From NCBI RefSeq assembly GCF_965638725.1, contig NC_134982.1, positions 61,441,816 to 61,505,815 of the forward strand: a stretch of 64,000 nucleotides of DNA, given 5' to 3'. Positions 23,904-32,633 of the stretch are shown piece after piece. Under the pieces are notes generated by a model that saw nothing but the letters and a program-made list of their open reading frames with translations, had not been told where the DNA came from and made no database searches. Source of the DNA: Aptenodytes patagonicus. Lineage: Eukaryota > Chordata > Aves > Sphenisciformes > Spheniscidae. The number at the start of each line of letters is the position of its first letter. The stretch's first letter is position 1. Position numbers and translations under genes: made by a program.

Positions 23904-24446
23904 TCATTTGAAATCGTTCTTCTTTCGGGTCACTTGATAGAGAGGGTTTACAATCAGACAGTAATTTGGAATGTGCATTCTCCAAAAACCCACAACGCCT
24001 GAGAAAGCTTGTGTTTCCTTTTTGCTAGTTGGTGGAGACATGGCTGTTATTTTGTTGATCACATCCATTGGGATCTGACGACCTCCATCTTGCCATTTTA
24101 TTCCTAAAAATTGGATCTCCTGTGCCGGTCCCTTGACCTTACTTTGTTTTATGGCAAAACCGGCCTTCAGCAGGATTTGGACTATTTCCTTCCCTTTTTC
24201 AAAAACTTCTCCTGCTGTGTTGCCCCACACGATGATGTCATCAATGTATTGCAGGTGTTCTGGAGCTCCACCCTGTTCTAGTGCAGTCTGGATTAGTCCA
24301 TGGCAAATGGTGGGGCTGTGTTTCCACCCCTGGGGCAGTCGGTTCCAGGTGTACTGGACGCCCCTCCAAGTGAAAGCAAACTGTGGCCTGCACTCCGCTG
24401 CCAAAGGGACTGAGAAAAACGCATTAGCAATATCAACTGTGCCATA
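23904..24446 (-). pseudogene. pol: pol fragment: reverse transcriptase palm and thumb
   Basis: Frame shifted by one base relative to the protease/RT N-terminal part, and ended by TGA at 23904-23906. Visible are the motif-A region with DIANAFFSV, LPQGWKHSP (residues 23-31 of the 166-codon part), the catalytic YIDD (53-56) and the thumb segment FLGIKWQDGGRQIP. FWRMHIPNYCLIVNPLYQVT then leads to the connection domain, a block typical of ERV-L RTs. All metal-binding aspartates are present, so only the reading frame is damaged. Compared with copy B there is one substitution, at 24184. Confidence 0.92.
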
Positions 24447-25182
24447 CCACTGTGGCTGCCTTTGACTCCAGTTCGTATTGAAGTTCTAGCATGTCTGGCA
24501 CAGCAGCACTCAGTGGTGGCGTGACTTCATTTAGGCCACGATAGTCTACTGTTAGTCTCCACTCTCCATTAGACTTCCGCACTGGCCATATGGGACTGTT
24601 AAAGGGTGAGCGAGTCTTGCTGATCACTCCTCGGCTCTCCAGTCGACGAATCAGCTCATGAATGGGAATCAAGGAGTCTCGGTTGGTGCGATATTGCCGC
24701 CGGTGCACCGTGGTGGTAGCGATTGGCACTTGTTGGTCTTCGACCTTCAGCAACCCCACAACAGAGGGGTCCTCCGAAAGACCAGGCAAGGTGGACAGCT
24801 GTTTAATTTCTTCCGTCTCCAAGGCAACTATACCAAAAGCCCACCGGTACCCTTTTGGGTCCTTGAAATACCCTCTCCTGAGGTAGTCTATGCCAAGGAT
24901 GCACGGAGCGTCTGGGCCAGTCACAATGGGGTGCTTCTGCCACCCGTTCCCAGTTAAACTCACTTCGGCTTCCAATACAGTTAGCTGTTGGGATCCCCCC
25001 GTCACCCCAGAAATACAGATGGGTTCTGTCCCTATATATCTTGATGGCATTAGGGTACACTATGCACCAGTGTCTACCAGAGCCTTATACTTCTGTGGGT
25101 CTGATGTGCCAGGCCACTGAATCCACACAGTCCAGTAAACCCGGTTGTCCCTTTCCTCCCCCTCGCTGGAGGCAGGGCCCCT
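24433..25182 (-). pseudogene. pro: pro-pol fragment: retroviral protease and RT N-terminus
   Basis: Opens directly after the gag TAG in the same frame. Forty codons later comes the protease active site LVDTGA, followed at once by TAG (25060-25062). The frame then stays open from the ATG at 25050 to a TGA at 24433-24435: ILGIDYLRRGYF is the second protease signature (ILG-x-D-x-L), then NSPIWPVRKSNGEWRLTVDY and GLNEV mark the RT fingers. The frame is lost in a GTGG stretch at about 24447-24455, where one base too many separates this part from the RT palm. The protease would process Gag-Pol in the particle. The TAG in its active site should abolish it unless read through. Confidence 0.9.
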
Positions 25183-27540
25183 CTAATCCTCATCACAGTA
25201 CTCATTTCTCATTTCTTGTACGTACGAGTCAGAAGTTTCTTCATTAAGATCAAGAGTAAGATCAGCCCTTCTACTCTGTCTGGGGAACTGCCCGCTGGAA
25301 ACTGGAGCAGCAATTTTCCTGGAAGAACCTCTTTCTGTGATTGTTTTCCCTTGCAATTTGCGTACCCGTGCCCCTAGGGCTGCGGTAGGTTTCCCATCCC
25401 ACTTCCTCATGTCCTCTCCGTGGTCACGCAGATAAAACCACAGGGTGCCCCATGGTGTGTACCCTTTATATTCTCTCTCTTGAGCAAAAGAACGCTTACT
25501 TCTAATAGCCAAGATACTGGTCCGTACAGGTGAGGAGTAGGACCTATCCTCTCTGAGTTGCTGGATCTCCCGGGACAGTTTTTCGGACAGTTTCTCCACA
25601 GCCGAGACGAGGGAGGAAGAAAGACTTTCCTCGTATTGCCGGAGTTGACTAGCCAATTCATCCACTGTTTGTTCCTCTCCATCTTTCCAGGTTATCACTG
25701 CCAATGAATTGGCGTATGACGATGGTGAGCTCCTTATAAACTTCCGCCACATGGGTCGTGTGCACTTGACTTCGTCTGGATCTTTGGATAGTTGTTCATT
25801 GTTCAGGTCATCATAAATCACCTCCAGCACAGCTAATTCTCTCAGAAACTGGATACCCTTCTCCATGGTGGCCCATTTGCTTGGGCGACATATGACATCT
25901 TCCTTAAAGGGATACCTTTCCTTCACGCTTGACAAGAGTCGCCTCCAAAGGCTGAGGATACGTGTCCCTTTTCCAATTGCTTTATCAATGCCCCCTTCCC
26001 TAGAAAGAGATCCCAGCTGCTTGGCTTCCCTACCCTCTAATTCCAGGCTACTGGCCCCATTATCCCAGCATCGGAGCAGCCAGGTGACAATATGCTCACC
26101 TGGACGACGGCTGAAATCTTTCCGTATATCTCGCAGCTCACTCAGGGATAGAGATCGGGTGGTCACTGCCTCGTTTATGAGTTCTTCCTCTTCCTCCTCC
26201 CCGATCAGCGGCCGGCTCTCCTCCTCCCGTTCTCGTGATGGCCCTTCTCCAGGGTATTCGTACAGTTCTTCCTCCGGTTCCCTTTTAGAAGAAGCTTCTT
26301 CCTCCCTTACTAAATGAGCCGACTTCCGCTTCCAAGATTTCTTCTTGTGTACAGGGGCGACTGATACCGGCACAGGCTGGTTCTTTGGTTCAGCCACAGG
26401 GCCTGTTGCCGGGGTTGGAGTGGCCGCAGTGCATGTCGCCGGGGTTGGAGTGACCGCTGTGCAAGTGCATGTCACTGGAGTCTGAGTGGCCGCAGGGCCT
26501 GTCGCCGGGGTCTGAGTGGCTGCAGTGCATGTCGCCGGGGTTGGAGTGGCCGCAGTGCATGTCGCCGGGGTTGGAGTGGCCGCAGTGCATGTCGCCGGGG
26601 TTGGAGTGGCCATAGTGCGTGTTGCCCGGGTTTGAGTGGCTGCAGGGCCTGTTGCCAGCGTCTGAGTAGCTGCAGTGCATGTTGCTGGGGTCGGAGTAGC
26701 CGCAGGGCCTGTTGCCGGGGTCTGAGTGGCTGCACGGCCTGTCGCTGGGGTCGGAGTGGCCGCAGGGCGCGTTGCCCGGGTCTGAGTGGCCGCAGTGCGT
26801 GTCGTTTTACTGTCAGAGCCAGAGACCTTCTCTTCCCTTTGAGGGCACTGAATGGTGTTGAACAGGGCTCGGTAGGCATGGGCCAGGCCCCAGCATGTTG
26901 CAATGAGCTGCATCTCTCTGGAGTTGCCAGGGTGACAGCATACTTTTTCCAAATATTCTACTAACTTTTCAGGATTCTGCACTTGCTCAAGAGTGAAGTT
27001 CCAAAACACTGGGGGTGCCCATTGGCCTAGGTACTTGCCCATCTTGTCCCACACACCCTGCCACTCATAATTATTCAGCCTTGGGGCAGATCTCTGGATG
27101 ATATTCTTAAATTGCTTACCAACTTTAGACAAAACCGAAACAGTATTCCCAAGAAGTATTAATAGAAGTATCTTAACTGCCCAAGGATGTTCAAAATACT
27201 GAAAAATTACTGTAATGAAGGAGGAAACATTATAGAAGAAGGTAATGACCCTGCCATTCTGTATTTCCTCCGTAAAAAAACTCTCAGAAAAGTTACTGCA
27301 ATTGCTAGTTGTCTCCACGAAATGGTCTCCGTGGTACAGTAACGGCTTCATTGCGAAGTTTACATACCACACTAACGTCAAGGTCAATGTTCTAAAAACA
27401 AACCTCACAAGCGATACATTACTATTCACTGCAGACCACAGCAAACTGCAAAACCCAACACCAATCTTTAACATGTACAGCAGGAAAAAGATCGCGATGC
27501 AGATTATACAAATCAATATCGAGAACAGAGAAACCAACAT
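25183..27540 (-). CDS. gag: Intact Gag polyprotein with hydrophobic, probably membrane-spanning N-terminus
   Basis: 785 codons from the first ATG (27538-27540, A at -3, about 75 nt after the primer site) to TAG at 25183-25185. Residues 1-25 are a strong hydrophobic helix (LVSLFSILICIICIAIFFLL), with further hydrophobic stretches at about 30-64, 99-116 and 120-138 and possible N-glycosylation sites (NCS, NFS, NVS) between. Residues about 247-381 are 10-residue repeats of the type TAATPTPATC. Then follow basic KKKSWKRK, an acidic region (about 410-455) and a capsid-like helical region (about 458-650, LSLSELRDIRKDFSRRPGEH). A probable coiled coil comes next (VDELASQLRQYEESLSSSL onward). No CCHC zinc knuckle is seen. 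Gag normally builds the particle. The membrane N-terminus is unusual and its role is inferred only. The frame is fully open although pol is broken. Confidence 0.85.
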   Translation of the reverse strand: MLVSLFSILICIICIAIFFLLYMLKIGVGFCSLLWSAVNSNVSLVRFVFRTLTLTLVWYVNFAMKPLLYHGDHFVETTSNCSNFSESFFTEEIQNGRVITFFYNVSSFITVIFQYFEHPWAVKILLLILLGNTVSVLSKVGKQFKNIIQRSAPRLNNYEWQGVWDKMGKYLGQWAPPVFWNFTLEQVQNPEKLVEYLEKVCCHPGNSREMQLIATCWGLAHAYRALFNTIQCPQREEKVSGSDSKTTRTAATQTRATRPAATPTPATGRAATQTPATGPAATPTPATCTAATQTLATGPAATQTRATRTMATPTPATCTAATPTPATCTAATPTPATCTAATQTPATGPAATQTPVTCTCTAVTPTPATCTAATPTPATGPVAEPKNQPVPVSVAPVHKKKSWKRKSAHLVREEEASSKREPEEELYEYPGEGPSREREEESRPLIGEEEEEELINEAVTTRSLSLSELRDIRKDFSRRPGEHIVTWLLRCWDNGASSLELEGREAKQLGSLSREGGIDKAIGKGTRILSLWRRLLSSVKERYPFKEDVICRPSKWATMEKGIQFLRELAVLEVIYDDLNNEQLSKDPDEVKCTRPMWRKFIRSSPSSYANSLAVITWKDGEEQTVDELASQLRQYEESLSSSLVSAVEKLSEKLSREIQQLREDRSYSSPVRTSILAIRSKRSFAQEREYKGYTPWGTLWFYLRDHGEDMRKWDGKPTAALGARVRKLQGKTITERGSSRKIAAPVSSGQFPRQSRRADLTLDLNEETSDSYVQEMRNEYCDED
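26395..26812 (-). repeat. 30-bp minisatellite inside gag (about 14 units)
   Basis: Tandem units on the plus strand of the form GTCGCCGGGGTTGGAGTGGC plus 10 bp, mostly 30 bp each, with one unit altered by a 6-bp change (TCTCTA-coding stretch). Because the unit is a multiple of three, the gag frame stays open and encodes a Thr/Pro/Ala-rich 10-residue repeat. Three adjacent units near 26540-26610 are almost identical, suggesting recent slippage. Confidence 0.9.
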
Positions 27541-27616
27541 TGTGACCCACAACTACTAACAGATATAAGTTCTTTAATACACTCCGGTTAACCTGTTATT
27601 ATCTCAAACCCTTCGA

Positions 27617-27634
27617 GCCCCACGTTGGGCGCCA
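27617..27634 (-). other. Primer binding site, tRNA-Lys1,2 type
   Basis: The viral strand reads TGGCGCCCAACGTGGGGC, the 18-nt complement of the tRNA-Lys1,2 3' end. It is known from spumaviruses and Mason-Pfizer-type retroviruses, not the Leu primer that gave ERV-L its name. It sits 8 nt downstream of the 5' LTR end. Confidence 0.9.
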
Positions 27635-27642
27635 AAAAGGAC

Positions 27643-28194
27643 TGTCGTGGTTTAACTTCAGTCGGCAACTAAGCACCACGCAGCCGCTCGCTCACTCCCC
27701 CCCACCCGGTGGGATGGGGGAGAGAATTGGAAGAGCACAAGTGAGAAAAACTCGTGGGTTGAGATAAAAACAGTTTAATAATTGAAATAAAATTATAATA
27801 ATAATAATAATATGGTAATAATAATAATAATGCACAAAGCAAGTGATGCACAGTACAATTGCTCACCACCCGCCAACCAATGCCCAGCCAGTCCCCGAGC
27901 AGCAGCCCCCCCCGGCCAGCTTTCCCCAGTTTATGTACTGAGCATGACGTCACATGGTATGGAATGTCCCTTTGGCCAGTTTGGCTGTGCCCCCTCCCAG
28001 CTTCTTGTGCACCTCCAGCCTTCTCAGTCGGTAGAACATGGGAAGCTGAAAAGTCCTTGGCTAGTGTAAGCACTGCTTAGCAACAACTAAAACATCGGTG
28101 CGTTATCAACTTTGTTCTCATCCTAAATCCAAAACACAGCACTGTACCAGCTACTAGAAAAGAAATTAACTCTATCCCTGCCAAAACCAGGACA
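27643..28194 (-). repeat. Provirus A 5' LTR
   Basis: 552 bp, intact TG...CA ends on the viral strand (TGTCC...CGACA). It carries the CRE TGACGTCA at 27945-27952 and a TATA-like ACATAAAC at 27930-27937. The (AAT)n tract lies around 27796-27832. GTAGC at 28195-28199 is the right target-site duplication. It would drive gag transcription leftwards. Confidence 0.94.
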
Positions 28195-28199
28195 GTAGC

Positions 28200-31100
28200 T
28201 GAAGCCTGAGCAAAATACTGTCCTGTAAAGTGATCAATTAAGAATATTCTAGGTCATAAATAGAAAAAAATCAGTCTTATCTCTGACCTTGCAGCACTTT
28301 AATTTTGATGAAATATCATACACATTGCATCTGTAACTAGCATAATGTCCAGCTGTATTCTCCTTAAATCTTTTTCACAATAGTTGTTGGTCTAATTTAT
28401 TCCTAGCTGTGGAATTTTCCATTGACTTCAGTTTTGCAAACAAAGCAAGATTTTCCTGTTGTTATTATTAAAATGGAGGGGTAACTGTAAGGTTAATTTG
28501 TCAGCTTCATCCACAGCTGTAATTTCAAGGGATGACTGAATCGGTTAGGACAGGACAGGACTGAACACAAGGCTAGAAAATGAAGATGCTAAAATTGCCT
28601 GCCATGAAACTCTACAAGCAAGCAGTAAGTCATGACAGCAATAGCAGGCAGGATTGGCCCTGGGACTAAGATATTACTGTGAGATTTGAAAGATACAGGA
28701 AGTGTGGATGCTACCAGGAGTACTAGAAGCTGAATGACCTTAGGAAAGCCATTTGACCCCTCATTTTCTTAGTTTTCAGTCTCCTTCTGCATGAGATTTC
28801 ATTTTGCCTCCTCTGTTTAAAGTAACAGATTCCCGATACTCTTTGAGCGCTAAGCAGTTAGTGCTGTAACGTATCATGAACTGCAACTGAAAGAAAAAAA
28901 AGGCTTACAGATGCCTCCAGCTTCCATGGGCTACAAACGAGTAAAGCTGTCAAATAATCTTTTTAGCACGGGTCTGCCCACATTCAAAGTCCTCTTCCTC
29001 TGCTCTGTTCCAACGGCAAAATCTTCTTCTGCCCCAAACAGCTAAGATGGGTCATGCAAAACAAAAATGCTCAGCAGTACATGATTGCATATTGGCTGGG
29101 CAAAAGGGCATTACTAGGGAGGACAGCTGTGTATGCTGTTTGGCCAAAAGGGAGTTTTCTGATGCCAATTCAAGAAGCCTACAGGTAGACTTGTGTGAAA
29201 TGATTTAACAAAGTAACTCTATTTTGAGACAGTGAAATCCACTATTGCCATACTTTGTTAGCCAGCTAACTAGTTTTAGCGTTAATGCTCCATCCAGACA
29301 CAGGAATATAATTTATTCTCTGAATATATATTTTGTTTACTATACCTGGCTGCATACACAGTTGCAGGTTGTTAGGAGAAGCCTTCAACCCTGGAATGAT
29401 TGACACAACCAAATAATTTTTTTTTAAGTTTTTCCTTTAGGTACAATTTATTCATACACACACACACAGAGATATACAATGAGATGCAGAGCATCAGTAT
29501 TTCCATAGAAAATCTCATCCACCTGATTTTCTGTGTCCATCACAGGAAATAACCTTTATCCTCCAATATCCTCAATATCTCAACATCGTCCCATCCAGGA
29601 TCTAAAATATGAACAAACCAGCTTGCACAAATCCCTTGCACTTAAAAGAATGGTACTTAGGATGCTTTCTTCTCTGACATCATTTATTTTCTAATAGATG
29701 AGGGGGAAGAGGGAAAGAAAGAGATAAAAATATGAACATGGTCTCCCTAGAGCATTGCTCTCCCCTCCTGGAAGCGGTGCTGCAAGTCAGAATGCCCAGG
29801 GTATGATCCAGGCGTGCAGTGCCCTGCGGAGGTCAGAGAGGGGCCTTGTCCCTGTCCCCAGTGACTGGGCAGGCTCAGCATCCTGGCCACATCTCCCCAG
29901 GGTATGGGCAACCATCAGGCATCAGTGATACAACCTTTTCCTTAGCCTCCTCTTGGGGCGACGCAGCTCTGCACTGTAGTCTAGTCACACCAGAGACACT
30001 GCACTACAGCTTTACACATTTATGCGCAGGGAGTGGAGAAAAACAAAACAGCACGAGCTCCACAACCTTGAGAATAAACTCATGACATGACTGCCAGCTG
30101 ATGTATTCCCCATTTCATCCCTATTCCATAAGCGCTCCTACCTATTTCCCATTCCTTTTATCAAAACTTCTCTTCTGTGCTACTATTCTTCATGCTTTGT
30201 ATCCTTTACTTCCCCTCCTTTCTTCCCTTTTGAATGATTTGTGCTTTGTTCATAACAGCATGTGGTTAAGCCTGATCCCTGCAAGCAACGTACCAGTATG
30301 AGTCTCACCGACAGTTTCCAAAAGGAAGAAAGATGCCTGACTGCTCAGTGGACAGATATTTGCAATGCTCTTGAGGACACACTTTCTCATTTTGGCCACA
30401 AGCTCTGGCTTGGTTGCTATCATGGGCGATGCCCCTCCAAGAGAAAGTCTATTTGACTGATGAAGTGAGCAACTAATTTGCTTTTCAGTGTCAGTCTATA
30501 TAGGGTAGTTTCAATGACAAGGTTGAATTTAGCTCTCAGTCACAGAGATTGAGGGGGTATCAGAGATTTTTATGATGTGCAGTCGCTTTTCATGCGTAAG
30601 CATGCCAGCAATATAACAGAGACATAATTACTTAAGAAATGTTTGTTACACGATATTTTTCTAGATTATTAAAGTTAAGTTCCCACTACAAAAGTCTCTT
30701 AAACAAATATGAAATAAAAAAAATAAATTTTTATATAACTAGAAGCCCCATGCAGTAAATTATGTAATATAATTGCTGAACTACTGCCTAATCTGTTAAA
30801 TGAACCAAAATCCTAAATGAGTAAATCTGCTGGGTATTTATATATTCCAAGGCAAATAACCTTGCGATTATATCATTAAAGTTGAAAATACATTGCCCTT
30901 TAAATCGGTGTTAACAGAATGTTTGTTAAGTTGCGCTACAGATTTCCAAAGCATCAAGAACCACATTACTATGCCAGTGCCAATTTTAAATGTGTCCTTA
31001 TGTTCTCTTCTGCCTTACATCAACAGGAAACCCACGGCATGCACATCTGCAAGACAGACCAACAATGGCAGTGCTGTTCCTGACCTGCTAAGTTCTACTG

Positions 31101-31278
31101 AGCTGGTAATTGTGTGCTGTTATAATATCTAAGCTATAAAATACATCACTGGTAAAAACAGCTATGGCAAAATTCTGTTGGTTTGAGGCAGTATGCCTAA
31201 CCACATCCTGAAACAAGCTACGAGCACTCAGAGAGGTAGCTACAAAATATAGCTTTCCTATCAGCTTTCCCTGCAAAA
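28200..31278. other. Unique-looking DNA between proviruses A and B
   Basis: About 3.1 kb with no recognised gene. Small features are a short GGACA repeat near 28550, (AC)n at 29455-29468, and a GC-richer patch near 29750-30070 with an 88-codon frame lacking recognisable features. CCTGG at 31279-31283 is the left target-site duplication of provirus B. Confidence 0.55.
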
Positions 31279-31283
31279 CCTGG

Positions 31284-31822
31284 TGTCATGGTTTAATCTC
31301 AGTCGGCAACTAAGCACCACACAGCCGCTTGCTCACTCCCCCACAGACCCGGTGGGATGGGGGAGAGAATTGGAAGAGCACAAGTGAGAAAAACTCGTGG
31401 GTTGAGATAAAAACAGTTTAATAATTGAAATAAAATTATAATAATAATATGATAATAATAATAATACACAAAACAAGTGATGCACAGTACAATTGCTCAC
31501 CACCCGCCGACCGATGCCCAGCCAGTCCCCGAGCAGCCGCCCCCCCGGCCAGCTTTCCCCAGTTTATGTACTGAGCATGACGCCACATGGTATGGAATGT
31601 CCCTTTGGCCAGTTTGGCTGTGCCCCCTCCCAGCTCCTTGTGCACCTCCAGCCTTCTCAGTCGGTAGAACATGGGAAGCTGAAAAGTCCTTGGCTAGTGT
31701 AAGCACTGCTTAGCAACAACTAAAACATCGGTGCGTTATCAACTTTGTTCTCATCCTAAATCCAAAACACTGTACCAGCTACTAGAAAGGAAATTAACTC
31801 TGTCCCTGCTGAAACCAGGACA
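31284..31822 (-). repeat. Provirus B 3' LTR
   Basis: 539 bp, TGTCC...ATGACA on the viral strand. It differs from the provirus A LTRs at a dozen or more positions. One is a 5-bp loss near 31770. Another is a change in the CRE site, which reads TGACGCCA on the plus strand (31578-31585). An altered C-run lies near 31338-31348. Confidence 0.92.
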
Positions 31823-32276
31823 ATATCCACCCCTTATTCTATACCATCTGCGTTATGCTCAAGTCTTATATTTTCCAGTACATTTTCATTAATCACCACC
31901 CCCCTTTTTTTTATAGATATATATATACACACACTCACACAGAAATCATTCCCTTCGTCTGTGGGCCATCCCTCTAAAACGTTCAGTGAGTTCATTTAGT
32001 CCATGACTTCGGGCTCCATCTGTCATAATAATCTTTCAGGGCAGGAAAAATGGAGATGGTATGTGGTGTTGGATTGTTTCATGTTGAAGTCAGTTCTGGT
32101 ACCATCATCACTGTGCTTTGCTTGGTTTCACTGAAGTTATTCTTCATGAGTCTGGGTGATTCTTATCGTAATAACATTAGTATGGCATATAATATTATTA
32201 GTATTATTAGTATATCTGTGTATCATTAGTATAATTATTATGACTATAATTAGTACTTAACATCACATAATTCAGA
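31823..32276 (-). other. Provirus B polypurine tract and noncoding 3' segment
   Basis: The polypurine tract is at 31823-31835, followed by a shorter TA/CA microsatellite (about 31911-31940) than in A. Several substitutions relative to A lie before about 32050, and none was noticed after it. There is no env frame. Confidence 0.8.
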
Positions 32277-32633
32277 TCATTGGCTATTCTCACCCAAAAT
32301 CAAATCCCCTTGAGGTACACATCGGACTTCCCCATCCTTCCGCACTATCCACCAAGTGCACCCAGATACTTGAGCAAAAGCAATCCCACGGATGGGTCTG
32401 CCTCTGCCTGAGGCAGGAATAACCCAGACTGTCTTCCCCAGCATATTTTTTATGTGCACTACAGGGACTTTATTCCCATCTACAGTACGTAAAAGTTCTG
32501 ACTGGGCAGGGCCTGCTCGATTGGCAGATCCCCGAGTGTTGACTAACCAGGTGGCCTTTGCTAAATGCATATCCCAATGTTTGAACGTCCCGCCACCCAT
32601 TGCTCTCAGCGTAGTCTTTAACAGTCCATTGTA
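32277..32633 (-). pseudogene. pol: pol fragment: integrase C-terminal domain (copy B)
   Basis: The predicted 107-codon product is identical to the one at 21996-22319 of provirus A, including the KVPVVHIKNMLGKTVWVIPA block and the GENSQ end. It is separated from the integrase core by the same TGA (32634-32636). Confidence 0.88.

Larger units (their letters stand above)
20987..28194 (-). mobile_element. Provirus A: near full-length ERV-L-like endogenous retrovirus (LTR-gag-pro-pol-LTR)
   Basis: A 7.2-kb element on the minus strand, flanked by GTAGC at 20982-20986 and 28195-28199. Viral order from right to left: 5' LTR (27643-28194), primer site, gag, protease/pol and a noncoding 3' segment with polypurine tract, then 3' LTR (20987-21535). 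There is no env between integrase and the 3' LTR, and no dUTPase was recognised. The pol motifs and 5-bp duplication fit the class III (ERV-L/spuma-like) group. gag is open. pol carries a TAG in protease, a one-base frameshift in RT and two TGA codons, so the copy is not autonomous. The two LTRs differ at roughly 13 positions over about 540 bp plus microsatellite changes (counted by eye), which suggests insertion several million years ago under usual avian neutral rates. Confidence 0.95.

Noticed and set aside
26395..26812. CRISPR-like array
   Set aside because: Units are contiguous without unique spacers and lie in frame inside gag: a minisatellite in a vertebrate genome.
26632..26964. Cys/Arg-rich plus-strand frame opposite the gag minisatellite, and a His/Gly-rich frame at 26390-26680
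   Set aside because: Alternative readings of the 30-bp tandem repeat; no start or context for a separate gene.
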